A stretch of 64,000 bases of DNA. Origin: Anaerolineae bacterium (lineage in GTDB: Bacteria > Chloroflexota > Anaerolineae > Aggregatilineales > Phototrophicaceae). Made by a program: the position numbers and the translations under genes. This document shows positions 36,001-43,695 of this stretch, one piece after another (position 1 is the stretch's first letter; each line of letters begins with the position of its first letter). Below the pieces are notes generated by a model. The model made no database searches. It was not told the origin of the DNA and worked only from the letters and a program-made list of their open reading frames with translations. The stretch spans positions 28,890-92,889 of the forward strand of contig JALHNT010000031.1 of NCBI GenBank assembly GCA_022843385.1, written 5' to 3'.

Positions 36001-38166
36001 ACAGCCGCTTCCGCCCCGGATCGATCCCTGCATGAATCACTGCAAGGCGTAGCAGAGATTATCCGCTTGCAGACGGAAGCACTGGACGTCGCCATTTATC
36101 TGAGCGAAAAAATCATTGACCAGTACGATCAGGAATACACACTGCTGCGACCAACAGCTCTGGCAGGTTCTGATCAGCCGATCAGCGAGCTATCTGATGT
36201 ACTCGTTGGTCATGATGATAATGTACTGTGCGACATCCTGGATAACTGGCAGACTCTGATCATCGACAATGTAGAAGAGGAACGCCGTTATATCCCCATT
36301 GTCGCAGGAGCGCGGTCAGTGATCGCCGCCCCAATGCTGGCGACTAATCAGGTCATCGGCATCATCGTGGTCGAAGACAATCGTCCCGGCGTGTACGACA
36401 ATCAGACAATTAACCTGATGGGGGCACTCACCAACAGCCTCTCAGCGATTGTTGAAAGCAACCGTCTGCTGGAACAGGTTCAGCGTTCCAACGAGCAACT
36501 GCGCGAACTGGACAAACTCAAGAGCGATTTCCTGGCGAACATGAGCCACGAGCTGCGGACGCCACTGAACTCGATCATTGGTTTCAGCCGGGTGATGCTC
36601 AAAGGCATTGATGGTCCCCTGACAGAAATGCAGGAACAGGACTTGCAGACCATCTACAACAGCGGTTCGCACCTGCTCGGCCTCATTAACGACATCCTCG
36701 ATCAGGCCAAGATGAACGCCGGCAAGATGGATCTGCACAAGGATTACTTCGACATCAAACCGGTGGTCGAAGGTGTGCGCTCTATCGGCATCGGCTTGAT
36801 TAAGGATAAACCGATTGATATGAAGCTGGAGATCGCCTCCGGCCTGCCCAAAGCCTTCGGCGATGAATTCCGCACCCGTCAGGTGCTGCTCAACCTAGTC
36901 TCGAATGCCTCCAAGTTCACCCAGCAGGGCGGCATCGTCCTGCGCGTCTACGTCGATAAACAGTCCAGCAATGGCAAAGATATGATGCGGGTAGATGTGC
37001 AGGACAGCGGCATTGGTATCGCCGAGCAGGACATCCATCTGTTGTTCGAAGCCTTCCGTCAAGTGGACTCATCTTTGACGCGCACGGTTGGCGGCACTGG
37101 GCTGGGTCTGCCCATCGCCAAGTCGCTGATCGAAATGCAGGGCGGAAAAATGCTGGTGAGTTCGGTAGTCAATGAAGGATCAACTTTCAGCATTCTGCTG
37201 CCGCTCGAGCCAACTGAGGCGATGGAACCAGATGCGCCACAGGCTTCCGCTCCCGAAGAAAAACCTGTCAGCAACAAGCGGTCAACGACAATGGTGACCA
37301 TTACCCGGAAAGCAGAGCCGAATTCCGAAAACAATGCAGATGATACGGCCGTGATGGCCCAGAAATCAGCAGATCGTCCACGAATTGACAAGCGCCGCAC
37401 TACCTCGGCCATGCGCGTGGTGCCAGTCAACCGTACACTGCTGTTGATTGAAGATAATCCGGATATGGTCGATCAGATGCGGCGGGCGCTGCAACGTGAG
37501 GGTTATGACATATTCGCCGCTTCGATCCCGCTAGAAGCAGAAGCGATGGCAAGCGGGCTGCGCCCGGCGCTCATCATCATGGATGCGGATTTTGCGAAAG
37601 GGGCGAGCTGGGATATTCTGAAACGCTTACAGGATCGTGAGGATACTGCAGATATTCCAGTGATTATGGTCGCGCTGGAAGATGTTCAGAATCGCGCCAG
37701 AGAAACCGGAGCGTTTAGCTTCTTGCAGCGCCCATTCATGCCTGAGCAAGTAGTGGAGATGGTTCGCAAGGCGCAGATCGTCAGCCAGACCGAGCGTATT
37801 CTGATTATCGATGATCACGACGACAGCCGCCGTATGTTGCAGCAGGTCATTAGCGCCTCTGGTCATTACCGCGTGTTCACTGCCCGCAGTGGCATGGAAG
37901 GTATCTCGCTCGTGGCACGCCGCCGACCTGATCTGGTGATTCTCGATCTAAGGATGCCGGAGATGGATGGTTTCGCCGTGTTGAACGAGTTACAAGCCAA
38001 CCCGGAAACGGCTCAGATCCCGATCATGATCGTCACAGCAGACACCCTGAACACCGCTGAACAGGATCGACTCTCCAGCCTGCAAGTGGTTTACAAAGCA
38101 GATCTGACGCAGGATAATTACCAACAGTTCATCCAGGGCGTACGTGAGCATTTCGATCAGGCTTAA
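30055..38166 (+). CDS. Giant multi-GAF hybrid sensor histidine kinase (2703 residues)
   Basis: Order of parts: membrane helix 1 (about 13-37), extracytoplasmic sensor, membrane helix 2 (about 293-319), HAMP (320-372), GAF 1 (395-546), a half GAF (550-660), GAFs 3-6 (about 663-1335), PAS (1340-1465), GAFs 7-10 (1466-2155), HisKA with His2165 in SHELRTPLN, ATPase domain with DSGIGIA and GTGLGLPIAKS (to about 2385), then two receivers. Receiver 1 has phospho-Asp2510 but Ala in place of the switch Thr/Ser and Arg in place of the conserved Lys (FLQRPF), so it looks degenerate. Receiver 2 (Asp2631, VTAD, Lys) looks intact. It has no DNA-binding domain. It lies 73 bases after array gene 5 and is followed by a strong terminator. 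It is probably the output of the preceding GAF proteins. Confidence 0.94.
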   Translation: MVSSNQRSLHQQVIRQSIPIAVGVLIVLIIMLLVVSFERVTNEVENAQRATLIIQASVLQRAIDELTNDVTLLSRTDEALHFGELLLETDTQRTDEFNQAQRRLTQGFLTIINQTSYARVRFLTTAGQVYTQVELNNNIPFSDLLLQTTPISDSLHWQRSRDNLQTVIAPISPHSSLSGRRLWIRAFAPVTDSANENRFLGTIELALDVTALVQPTQPEGARWLIINRDNQVVNLLNDLPQPLAEVDPLLVDSYVNLSADYHDGQIASSVSVDLSYVEDAPWTLVLLEPGAPIILGWVVRAVLAIIVITTIVGLACYLFYRILQARLTPLTTTSEMAVKLAMGEMTDTLPIIPSTDEIGQLNDAFKRISHRVNELSAELGENVQQNQQQLETALRISHEINASQHINNLFDRAIEQVCREFNLYQAQAFLVDDVALNLVLHYSYGEHAAHLIEQRPQILIGSPTLIGSVAASGDVIFVDNTRRGSSYQPDLQLPQTASRIALPLLVEGHVIGVLDLHSKIARHFKANEIAILRLLAGHIAMAVHKAKLISDFEVRLADDTRVSQPSTQKMADALSDSLGQENGYRYDLSNVQAFSDVVDDESIAAFSAPISIRGQVIGTITAAAPEGLSFAEGDHAILRAVADRVGLAVESARLFQETQSSLATTSALYELSRQLSEANGLDQVVRAVLNTFVPQARSGQIWLSDDDRTLRLAGHWDQEIESGERAEDVRFSTERVALLRDMSDQKLKLIQDVALDNRLDATLRELLQGFGAAAAVFIPFGGRGQSHGQFGLLFDAPRQFSEAEGRLYNTLIDQVMVAIDNRLLTQRTEMTLRQIESLYAASRLINTAETPQQLIMALMAASEQPYEFEIGLLEGKLDVEGLPTQVHIMAGTEGGGVAERDLVLPLTDKLNALPALPGVPVEDGFRMPFPLYSGNQPLAVLFIFSTVDHPLHLADYDVYQTLASQISTVLQNQRLLLQTSQALDETRRLYTASRDIASAQDSGSVYAATGDHLAQAEAAVSRISIFLAGPKPEATAAHYDVAYTWERTPRSDSPLRIGDQFTSQVAPFGALMGGKPDPLYFDSLGVQVSVLNRLPLLLGSWGARSAVIAPLRTQRAWFGVLICESGEEKAFTEAYIRFVRAIADQVATAVENRFLFDEAQTEAQRALALAEAGQFAAQIGSDFERNISQVFERVAQPASYDRWLLALIDEKDANRLQAVTMRTPALEEDVGNFAFDLLSTSHSIVDCVRLNRLLVINDPGRYPAFSDTPAALLADVGKHITVPVYSGSNIIGALMIGRDLRAADLDERDEQLVRTLAAQVAVAVENRRLFEAAERERQNLRSILETVPTGIVVLDARTLVPIQANQQSEELLGKPIDHTRPFNVADYNLIRTGTNVHYPEDELPITLVQRGRDSAFSDDVAAVRDENDQTDLLLNAAPIYDGRGNVTAIVAAFQNISNLRGLENTLQNSLREQIALYEATRSLSEASNVDEALDAALAQLMMLEPMDAYILLLDEQSGNLQVARGLLSPDTFNLPSEIFQSNPLLVSNIEDSYAIDDTVRAAIAALGAQAFASVPMRTREVIQGWLAVLYDHPLAPGADNERFLTTLADNAGIAIDNRNLQRRTELAFQEASVLYETNRALTSVNTPDEIVNAVVNHMKGDHIIQVFMAVPTDQTEGADMVVLANWQLDPVNGINLMGVTLNAEQFPAWRQVNAQQLLLIDNVALDEGLDEIERMGLESTDTQSLAVLPLRAGKRRLGVLWLASNQPYQHTEQDRRIYQSFAEQASLSMEASRLLEQTERRARQLSTSAQVSQFASSILEIDALLPRLVDLIRDSFRYDHVQIFLLDEEDKFAVLRASTGEAGRQLLSINHRLAKGSKSVIGQVTAVGEPVIALDTADARVVHRPNPYLPLTRSEMALPLVVKGKVVGALDVQSNIPNAFGDEDVQVLTTLSNQISVALDNARLFAQAETRAQEMGFLFSVTTAASAPDRSLHESLQGVAEIIRLQTEALDVAIYLSEKIIDQYDQEYTLLRPTALAGSDQPISELSDVLVGHDDNVLCDILDNWQTLIIDNVEEERRYIPIVAGARSVIAAPMLATNQVIGIIVVEDNRPGVYDNQTINLMGALTNSLSAIVESNRLLEQVQRSNEQLRELDKLKSDFLANMSHELRTPLNSIIGFSRVMLKGIDGPLTEMQEQDLQTIYNSGSHLLGLINDILDQAKMNAGKMDLHKDYFDIKPVVEGVRSIGIGLIKDKPIDMKLEIASGLPKAFGDEFRTRQVLLNLVSNASKFTQQGGIVLRVYVDKQSSNGKDMMRVDVQDSGIGIAEQDIHLLFEAFRQVDSSLTRTVGGTGLGLPIAKSLIEMQGGKMLVSSVVNEGSTFSILLPLEPTEAMEPDAPQASAPEEKPVSNKRSTTMVTITRKAEPNSENNADDTAVMAQKSADRPRIDKRRTTSAMRVVPVNRTLLLIEDNPDMVDQMRRALQREGYDIFAASIPLEAEAMASGLRPALIIMDADFAKGASWDILKRLQDREDTADIPVIMVALEDVQNRARETGAFSFLQRPFMPEQVVEMVRKAQIVSQTERILIIDDHDDSRRMLQQVISASGHYRVFTARSGMEGISLVARRRPDLVILDLRMPEMDGFAVLNELQANPETAQIPIMIVTADTLNTAEQDRLSSLQVVYKADLTQDNYQQFIQGVREHFDQA

Positions 38167-38194
38167 GCGCAACAAGTGGTCTTGATTGATATCC

Positions 38195-38221
38195 AGGCGG
38201 GCATGATGACCCGCCTTTTTG
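38195..38221 (+). terminator. Rho-independent terminator after the giant kinase
   Basis: AGGCGGG and CCCGCCT form a 7-bp stem around CATGATGA, followed by TTTTTG. It ends the GAF operon about 30 bases past the kinase stop. Confidence 0.88.
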
Positions 38222-38331
38222 TTATAACCTCAAGCCAAGTCGCCTATCCTACCAAGAGACATCGGTAGTATGATGGATGAAACTGTATCGACGGCATACT
38301 GGCCGCTAGATTGTATGGAGAAGCAGAGATT

Positions 38332-40008
38332 TTGGATGCGTTGACTGTAGAACGCCAGACGATGCTGGAATGCATCAATTGCCATACCCGTATCCCGCTG
38401 GATAAGCGCGTGGCCGGCTGCCCAACCTGTGGCGAGAATATTCTGGAAGCCCGCTACGACTTCCACAACATTGATGTCCAGCGCTGGCTGGAAACCATCA
38501 AGCGGCGCAAGCCGACTCTCTGGCGCTATGCTGAAGTCCTGCCGATTCAGGACCCGAAAAATATCGTCAGCATGTGGGAGGGCGGCACGCCGCTGATTAA
38601 GTCGGAGGCGCTGGCGGCCAGCCTGGGGTTGAAGAACCTGTATATCAAGGACGAACGCCAGGGGCCGACCGCCAGCTTCAAGGATCGACAGGCGACGGTA
38701 GCGATCTCAGCCCTCAAAGAGATGGGCGTGGGCGAAGTCGTTGTCCCCAGCACCGGCAATGTCGCCATCGCCTATGGGGCGTATGCGGCGCGCGCTGGCA
38801 TCAAGGTATGGGCCTTCTTCCCCAGCCTCACGCCCGGCGACAAGATGCGCGAGGCGGCGCTGTATGGCGCGGAGGTCATCAAGATCACCGGTACTTATGA
38901 CCAGACCAAGGAACTGGCAGCCCGTTTCGCCAAAACCAAAGGCATCTTCCTCGATCGCGGCATCAAAAGTGTGGCGGCAATTGAGGCAATGAAGACCATG
39001 GCCTACGAGATCGCCGAGCAGTTGGGCGATGAGCTGGAAGACGGTCAGCGCTGGATTGCACCCGACTGGTTCCTGCAAGGTGTCAGCGGCGGCATGGGTC
39101 CCATCGGCGTCGGCAAGGGCTTTCAGGAGATGAAGGCTTTCGGCCTGATCGACAAGATGCCCAAGATGGGCTTGATCCAGTCCAGCGGCTGCGCCCCGAT
39201 GGTCGAGGCCTTCCAGCGCGGGCAGCGCATCGCCACCCCGGTTGAGAATCCCCAGACCATCATTGCCACGCTGGCGACCGGCAATCCGGGACGCGCCTAC
39301 GAACTGCTCTATGATTATGTTAAGCAGTATGGCGGACATTTCACCAGTGCCAGCGACGAAGAAGCTTTCACCGCCACTCTGATCGCCGCTCGCACCGATG
39401 GCATTTCGGTGGAGCCGGCCACCGCTGTCACCTTCGCCGGCCTGATCCGCATGGTGCGCGAACGGGTCATCCAGCCAGATGAAGTGGTGGTGCTGAATTG
39501 CTCTGGGCACACCATGAGCGTCGAAAAGCACATCCTCGGCGATCAGTGGCAGCACAATGTTGACCTGAGCCAGCAGAACAAGACCCCCTCGATGCCCGAA
39601 GAAGGGCTGCTCTCGGCGCTGGAACAGGTCGAGGCCAAAGTGCGACGCATCGTCATCATCGAAGACAACCATGACGCCGCCCGGCTGATGAAGCGCATCC
39701 TGCTAGCGCGCGGTAGTTACGAGGTTCATGTCGCCAACGATGGCCGCCAGGGCATCCAACTCGTGCAAGAGGTTCATCCCGATATGGTGGTGACCGACAT
39801 CATGATGCCTGATGTCGATGGCTTCAAAGTGATCGAGACACTCAAGGCCGATAAGTCAACAGCGGACATCCCGATTGTGGTGGTGACAGCCAAAGAACTC
39901 ACCGTCAAGGAGCGGGCGCGCCTGGGCGGGCAAATTCAGATGCTGCTGCAAAAAGGCTCGTTCATTGATGACGACTTCGTCGAGACGTTAGTCAACCAGT
40001 TAGAGTAG
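38332..40008 (+). CDS. Threonine-synthase-like PLP enzyme fused to a receiver domain
   Basis: About 558 residues. Residues 14-33 form a zinc ribbon (CINC...CPTC). The next 400 are a fold-type II PLP enzyme: Lys117 in TASFKDRQ is the Schiff-base lysine, and VPSTGNVAIAYGAYAA is the cofactor phosphate-binding loop. This fits threonine synthase (O-phosphohomoserine to threonine). From about 435 a complete receiver follows, with IIEDN, phospho-Asp489 in VTDIMMPD, a VTAK switch and a C-terminal Lys. A receiver on a metabolic enzyme is unusual. The upstream kinase is an obvious candidate donor. The start is uncertain: TTG 38332 has GGAG 11 bases upstream, with in-frame alternatives TTG 38311 and ATG 38362. 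Confidence 0.9.
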   Translation: MDALTVERQTMLECINCHTRIPLDKRVAGCPTCGENILEARYDFHNIDVQRWLETIKRRKPTLWRYAEVLPIQDPKNIVSMWEGGTPLIKSEALAASLGLKNLYIKDERQGPTASFKDRQATVAISALKEMGVGEVVVPSTGNVAIAYGAYAARAGIKVWAFFPSLTPGDKMREAALYGAEVIKITGTYDQTKELAARFAKTKGIFLDRGIKSVAAIEAMKTMAYEIAEQLGDELEDGQRWIAPDWFLQGVSGGMGPIGVGKGFQEMKAFGLIDKMPKMGLIQSSGCAPMVEAFQRGQRIATPVENPQTIIATLATGNPGRAYELLYDYVKQYGGHFTSASDEEAFTATLIAARTDGISVEPATAVTFAGLIRMVRERVIQPDEVVVLNCSGHTMSVEKHILGDQWQHNVDLSQQNKTPSMPEEGLLSALEQVEAKVRRIVIIEDNHDAARLMKRILLARGSYEVHVANDGRQGIQLVQEVHPDMVVTDIMMPDVDGFKVIETLKADKSTADIPIVVVTAKELTVKERARLGGQIQMLLQKGSFIDDDFVETLVNQLE

Positions 40009-40023
40009 TTGCATACCGATTCC

Positions 40024-40196
40024 TGTCCTTTGATGGCATTGGCTTCGACAGCTATCGAGACAGAAGCCCGGCTGCCATCCGCCTTTTTGCTGATGGGCAA
40101 TCCATCGCTGAACGGATGTCCCCGCCGGGCTTGTCCTTTAGGATAAGAAGCATCAAACCATAAGTGACCGCCGTCGTCGGTCAAGGACAAAGGACA
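40024..40196 (+). promoter_or_regulatory. Candidate riboswitch-like leader of the LysM gene
   Basis: Two mutually exclusive folds are visible. Fold A: GATGGCA (40032-40038) with TGCCATC (40073-40079), enclosing GGCTTC (40041-40046) with GAAGCC (40063-40068). Fold B: AAGCCCGGC (40064-40072) with GCCGGGCTT (40124-40132), enclosing CATCCG/CGGATG and GATGG/CCATC. TGTCCTTT occurs at 40024-40031 and 40132-40139, and both copies are perfect complements of the ribosome-site region AAAGGACA at 40189-40196. A small GACCG/CGGTC hairpin lies at 40166-40182. It matches no riboswitch class I can recall. Control of translation is inferred. Confidence 0.55.
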
Positions 40197-40198
40197 TC

Positions 40199-40621
40199 AT
40201 GAAGCGTACACTTATCATCATCCTATCAGCTGTGGTCATGCTGGCTGCCGCGCTGCCGGCCACTCAAGCCCAGTCGATCAGCCTGACCTGCACTCAGTCG
40301 TACACCATCCAGCGTGGTGACACCTTGGCGAAGATCGCGCGCAGCTTTGGGACAACGGTCGCCAACCTGCAAGCCTGGAATAAGTCGATCACCAACCCGA
40401 ACCGGATTTATGCTGGCACCTCGATCTGTGTCAAAGCCACTGGTGGCACTTCTCAGCCTGTCGGCAAGACCTACATCGTTAAGGCTGGCGACACTCTGGC
40501 GAAGATTGCCCGGTCTTACGGGGTCAGCATGACAGTGCTGGCGCAAATCAACAACATCAGCGATGTGAACAAGATCTTCGTCGGCCAGGCACTGGTCATC
40601 CCGGATGTTACCATCCAGTAG
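40199..40621 (+). CDS. Secreted protein with two LysM domains
   Basis: 140 residues. Signal peptide with probable cleavage after TQAQ (about residue 25), then two LysM modules: YTIQRGDTLAKIARSFGTT (about 35-80) and YIVKAGDTLAKIARSYGVS (about 91-135), each ending in the usual ...VGQAL or AGTSI strand. LysM binds GlcNAc-containing glycans such as peptidoglycan or a surface polysaccharide. No catalytic domain is attached, so a wall-binding or structural role is likely. It has a long structured leader (40009-40198) and its own terminator at 40644-40677. Confidence 0.92.
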   Translation: MKRTLIIILSAVVMLAAALPATQAQSISLTCTQSYTIQRGDTLAKIARSFGTTVANLQAWNKSITNPNRIYAGTSICVKATGGTSQPVGKTYIVKAGDTLAKIARSYGVSMTVLAQINNISDVNKIFVGQALVIPDVTIQ

Positions 40622-40643
40622 ATGAGACTGAGCGAGAAAACAC

Positions 40644-40677
40644 ACTGGTGTATCCAAATCTGGGTACGCCAGTTTTT
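40644..40677 (+). terminator. Rho-independent terminator of the LysM gene
   Basis: ACTGGTGTATCC pairs with GGGTACGCCAGT over 12 bp including two G-U pairs, loop AAATCT, followed by TTTT. It lies 23 bases after the LysM stop. Confidence 0.85.
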
Positions 40678-40991
40678 CATTCAGTCGAGGGTTGGTACGC
40701 TGCCAAGCGTCCCAATGACTAAGCCAGGGGATTAGTGGGGATATTCATCTATCTAAAGCACATAAAGCAGACAAAGCCGCGCAAATCAAAAATAGAACGA
40801 CACTGAATTAGCCCCACGTGCGGTACGTCGTCCGATTCCCTCTGCTCATAAGATGTCTTCTGTGGGCAACTCTCCTTTATTGGGCTGTTGGCGATGAGTG
40901 ATTTTTGATGTCATCCGATGATGACACGCCACAAAACTCAAGTGCAGTGCCTACTATACTTAAGAGAAACGATTGGGGTCATAGCTCTATG
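40678..40991. other. Gene-free spacer between convergent genes
   Basis: About 310 bases between the LysM terminator and the end of the sbcC-like gene. No ORF with a ribosome site, tRNA or repeat was recognised. It is AT-richer than its surroundings. The sequence ATGTCATCCGATGATGACA near 40909-40928 is a partial inverted repeat. Confidence 0.5.
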
Positions 40992-43538
40992 CTAACGCAC
41001 GCTGACACGGCTGCCGCTGCTGGTCTTTTCCACCATCACATGCACCGGGAATGAGTCACGCAGATCGTCGATATGGGTGATGACCAGGATCAGGTCGAAC
41101 TCATCCTGAATGGCGGTGATGGCCTCCACCAGTTTATTGCGCCCATCTTCGTCCTGAGTGCCGAAGCCTTCGTCGATGAACAGGGTGCGAAGCTGCGCCC
41201 CGGCCCGCCGCGCCAGCAGTTGCGACAGCGCCACCCGGATAGCGAAGTTGATGCGAAAGGCCTCGCCGCCGCTGTAGAGTTCATAGCTGCGGGTGCCGAG
41301 TTCATCAGCGATGTCGATGTCGAGGGTTTCAATCACCCCTTCGCCGCTGACCTTATCGCGCTGGGTATTGAAGCGCAGGTTCATCCGTCCATCGGTCATG
41401 CGCGCCAGCAGCAGGTTGGCAATCTCCTCCAGTTCCGGGATGGCCGCCTCGATCATCATAGCCGGGACGCCCTTCTTGCCGAAGGCCAGCACCAGTTCTT
41501 TCACCAGTCCCTCGGCGTGGCGGCGCTGTTCCCGCCGCGTTTCCAGTTCGGCCTTGCGCTGCCGCTGTTTATCCAGCGTATCGAGTTCCTGCCGGGCATT
41601 CACCAGCCGTTGATACTGCTGCCGTTCCATCGTCCGCAGCAGATTGACCTCCTGCTCGCGTTTGAGATACTCGGCCTCCAGCGCCTTCAACTGCTCGATC
41701 TCGCGCACCGCCGTCTCGATCTGCACCCGTTCCTCATTGAGCGCCGTTGTGATCTTCTCCTGACGCAGCCGCGCCCCTTCCAGCGCCAGTTGCATATCCG
41801 GCAGCCCGGTCAAGGCCACTTGCAGCGTGGTCTGCTCAGCTTCGTAGCGGCGGTAGGCATTCAGTTGGGTCTGCGCTGCATCGTGCGACGACGAGTCGTA
41901 ACCGATGGCGCTGCGCTCATCTTCCAGCCGCGCTAGTTGATCGCGGATTTCCTGCCCGTAGCCCTCGCTCTCCAGAATCGTCTGCACCGCCTCCAGCCGC
42001 GCCTGAACTTCGCTCCCCCGTGACCGCGCCGCCAGCGCATTATCCATCTGCGCCTGAAGCAGCCCGACGCGCTCCATCAGCGGCTTGAGCTTCTTCAGAT
42101 CGGCCTCCAGCCCTTCGATGTGCTGCTGCTGCTGACTGGTCTGTTCCTTGAGCGACTTGATGCCGGTCTGCGTCTGACGATACAGTTCGCGCTTCTCATC
42201 GCGCTCGGTCTCCAGTTGGGCGATCACCTCCAGCCGGTGCGGCTCGGTCAAGTCCTGCCCACACAGCGGGCAGGTGGCGCTCTCGGTGGCCTGAAGCTGA
42301 TCGATGCGACTGTTGAGTTTCTTGCCCTCGTCACCCAGCGTCTTGAGCAGGCTGTCGAGCCGGGCGCGTTCTTCATTGAGCGCGTTCATCTGCTGCTGCG
42401 TCTGATTGCGCTGCTCTTCGGCGGATTGCAGGGCGCTCATCTCGATCTGGGCTTCGTGCAGGTCGTCTTCATCGGCGCTGGCGACGGTGCGTTCCAGCTC
42501 GGTCATCTGCGCCTGATAACCGCTGATCTCGCGTTCCAGTTCGGCCCGCGCCTCGCGCAGTTGCCCTTCCAGTTCCACCTTACGCTGGTCAGAGTCGCGC
42601 AGTTGTTTCAGTTTATCGGTCAGGGCGCTGTCGGCTTCGCGCGCCGCTTGCAGCGCGGCATAGCCCTGTTCGATCTCCTCGCGCCGCTGGATGACCACCT
42701 CGAACTCGCTGAGGCGTCCCTGCTGCCGGTGGATCTCGCGCTCGACTTCCTTCAGATCGTGCTCCCGTTCGCGCAGCCGTCGCTCACTATCTGCCCGCCG
42801 CGCCTGGACAGCTCGCAGATCACCGGCGACGTGCGCCAGTTCCTGCTGCCGGGCTTCGGCTTCCTGCAAGCGTTGCTGGGCATCGTGCTGGGCGGCTTCG
42901 GCTTCGGTCAGCGTCTTACGTAGACCCGGCTCTTTGGTGAGTTCTTCGTCGATGTCGCGGATGCGCGTCTCGATTACCTGAAGCTCGTTCTCAATTGCCT
43001 TCAGGTCAGCTTTGGCGGCCTCTTCATAATGCTCCCACTGCCCCAAGCCCAGAATATCGGAGAGGATTTGTTTGCGCTGATTCGGCGGACGGGTAGTGAA
43101 GGCATCGGCCTTGCCCTGCTGCAAGAAAGCCGAACTGGTGAAGGTGTCGTAATCCAGCCGCAGCAGCCGGTTGATTTTGTCCTGCGTCTCGCGGATCGAA
43201 GGCTCGGTGAGGGTGGTCAACTGCTGCTCCAGCATCGAGAATAATTCCAGCTTGCCCACCCGTCCCTTGCGCGTCCGCTGCCGCAGCACGCGGTAGATGA
43301 TGCCTTCCTGCTCGAAATCCAACTGGACATGCATATCCATCTGCCCCAGGTGGATCAGGTCTTCATCGCGTTTGGCGCGCGCCTCGCCCCACAGCGCCCA
43401 GGTGATGGCGTCCAGCAGCGACGATTTACCGGCACCGTTGGCCCCGGTCAGGCAGGCCAGGTGGATGCCATCGAAGCGCAGCGCATCCGGTGAACGGTAG
43501 GCGAGGAAGTTCCTGATTTCGAGGCGCAGTGGCAGCAT
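40992..43538 (-). CDS. sbcC: SbcC/Rad50-like SMC-type ATPase
   Basis: 848 residues. Walker A GANGAGKSS is at 32-40, then two long coiled-coil arms rich in Glu/Gln/Leu flank the zinc hook CPLC (Cys423, Cys426). The C-terminal lobe has the signature YSGGEAFRINFAIRVALSQLL and Walker B LRTLFIDEGFGTQD. This is the DNA-end-processing ATPase that works with the nuclease SbcD (Mre11); it is shorter than E. coli SbcC, as is usual in this branch. No sbcD lies on either side in the window, although the two are often adjacent. It is convergent with the LysM gene. Confidence 0.92.
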   Translation of the reverse strand: MLPLRLEIRNFLAYRSPDALRFDGIHLACLTGANGAGKSSLLDAITWALWGEARAKRDEDLIHLGQMDMHVQLDFEQEGIIYRVLRQRTRKGRVGKLELFSMLEQQLTTLTEPSIRETQDKINRLLRLDYDTFTSSAFLQQGKADAFTTRPPNQRKQILSDILGLGQWEHYEEAAKADLKAIENELQVIETRIRDIDEELTKEPGLRKTLTEAEAAQHDAQQRLQEAEARQQELAHVAGDLRAVQARRADSERRLREREHDLKEVEREIHRQQGRLSEFEVVIQRREEIEQGYAALQAAREADSALTDKLKQLRDSDQRKVELEGQLREARAELEREISGYQAQMTELERTVASADEDDLHEAQIEMSALQSAEEQRNQTQQQMNALNEERARLDSLLKTLGDEGKKLNSRIDQLQATESATCPLCGQDLTEPHRLEVIAQLETERDEKRELYRQTQTGIKSLKEQTSQQQQHIEGLEADLKKLKPLMERVGLLQAQMDNALAARSRGSEVQARLEAVQTILESEGYGQEIRDQLARLEDERSAIGYDSSSHDAAQTQLNAYRRYEAEQTTLQVALTGLPDMQLALEGARLRQEKITTALNEERVQIETAVREIEQLKALEAEYLKREQEVNLLRTMERQQYQRLVNARQELDTLDKQRQRKAELETRREQRRHAEGLVKELVLAFGKKGVPAMMIEAAIPELEEIANLLLARMTDGRMNLRFNTQRDKVSGEGVIETLDIDIADELGTRSYELYSGGEAFRINFAIRVALSQLLARRAGAQLRTLFIDEGFGTQDEDGRNKLVEAITAIQDEFDLILVITHIDDLRDSFPVHVMVEKTSSGSRVSVR

Positions 43539-43695
43539 GATCGACTCTCATACATGAATGAATACGCTGCGAGTCTAGCGGGTTGTGCCTGAACCGCCAA
43601 TACGCAAAGCCTGTCATGCACAGCCGATGAATTGCCCGATAGGATTGAGGTTGTAACTGTGAAAAGCAGACGGTAACGGTTGATACAGGGGAAGT

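Noticed and set aside
39936..40190. Minus-strand open frame of 84 codons over the LysM leader.
   Set aside because: The openness follows from the palindromic, structured DNA; no ribosome site. The RNA explanation fits better.
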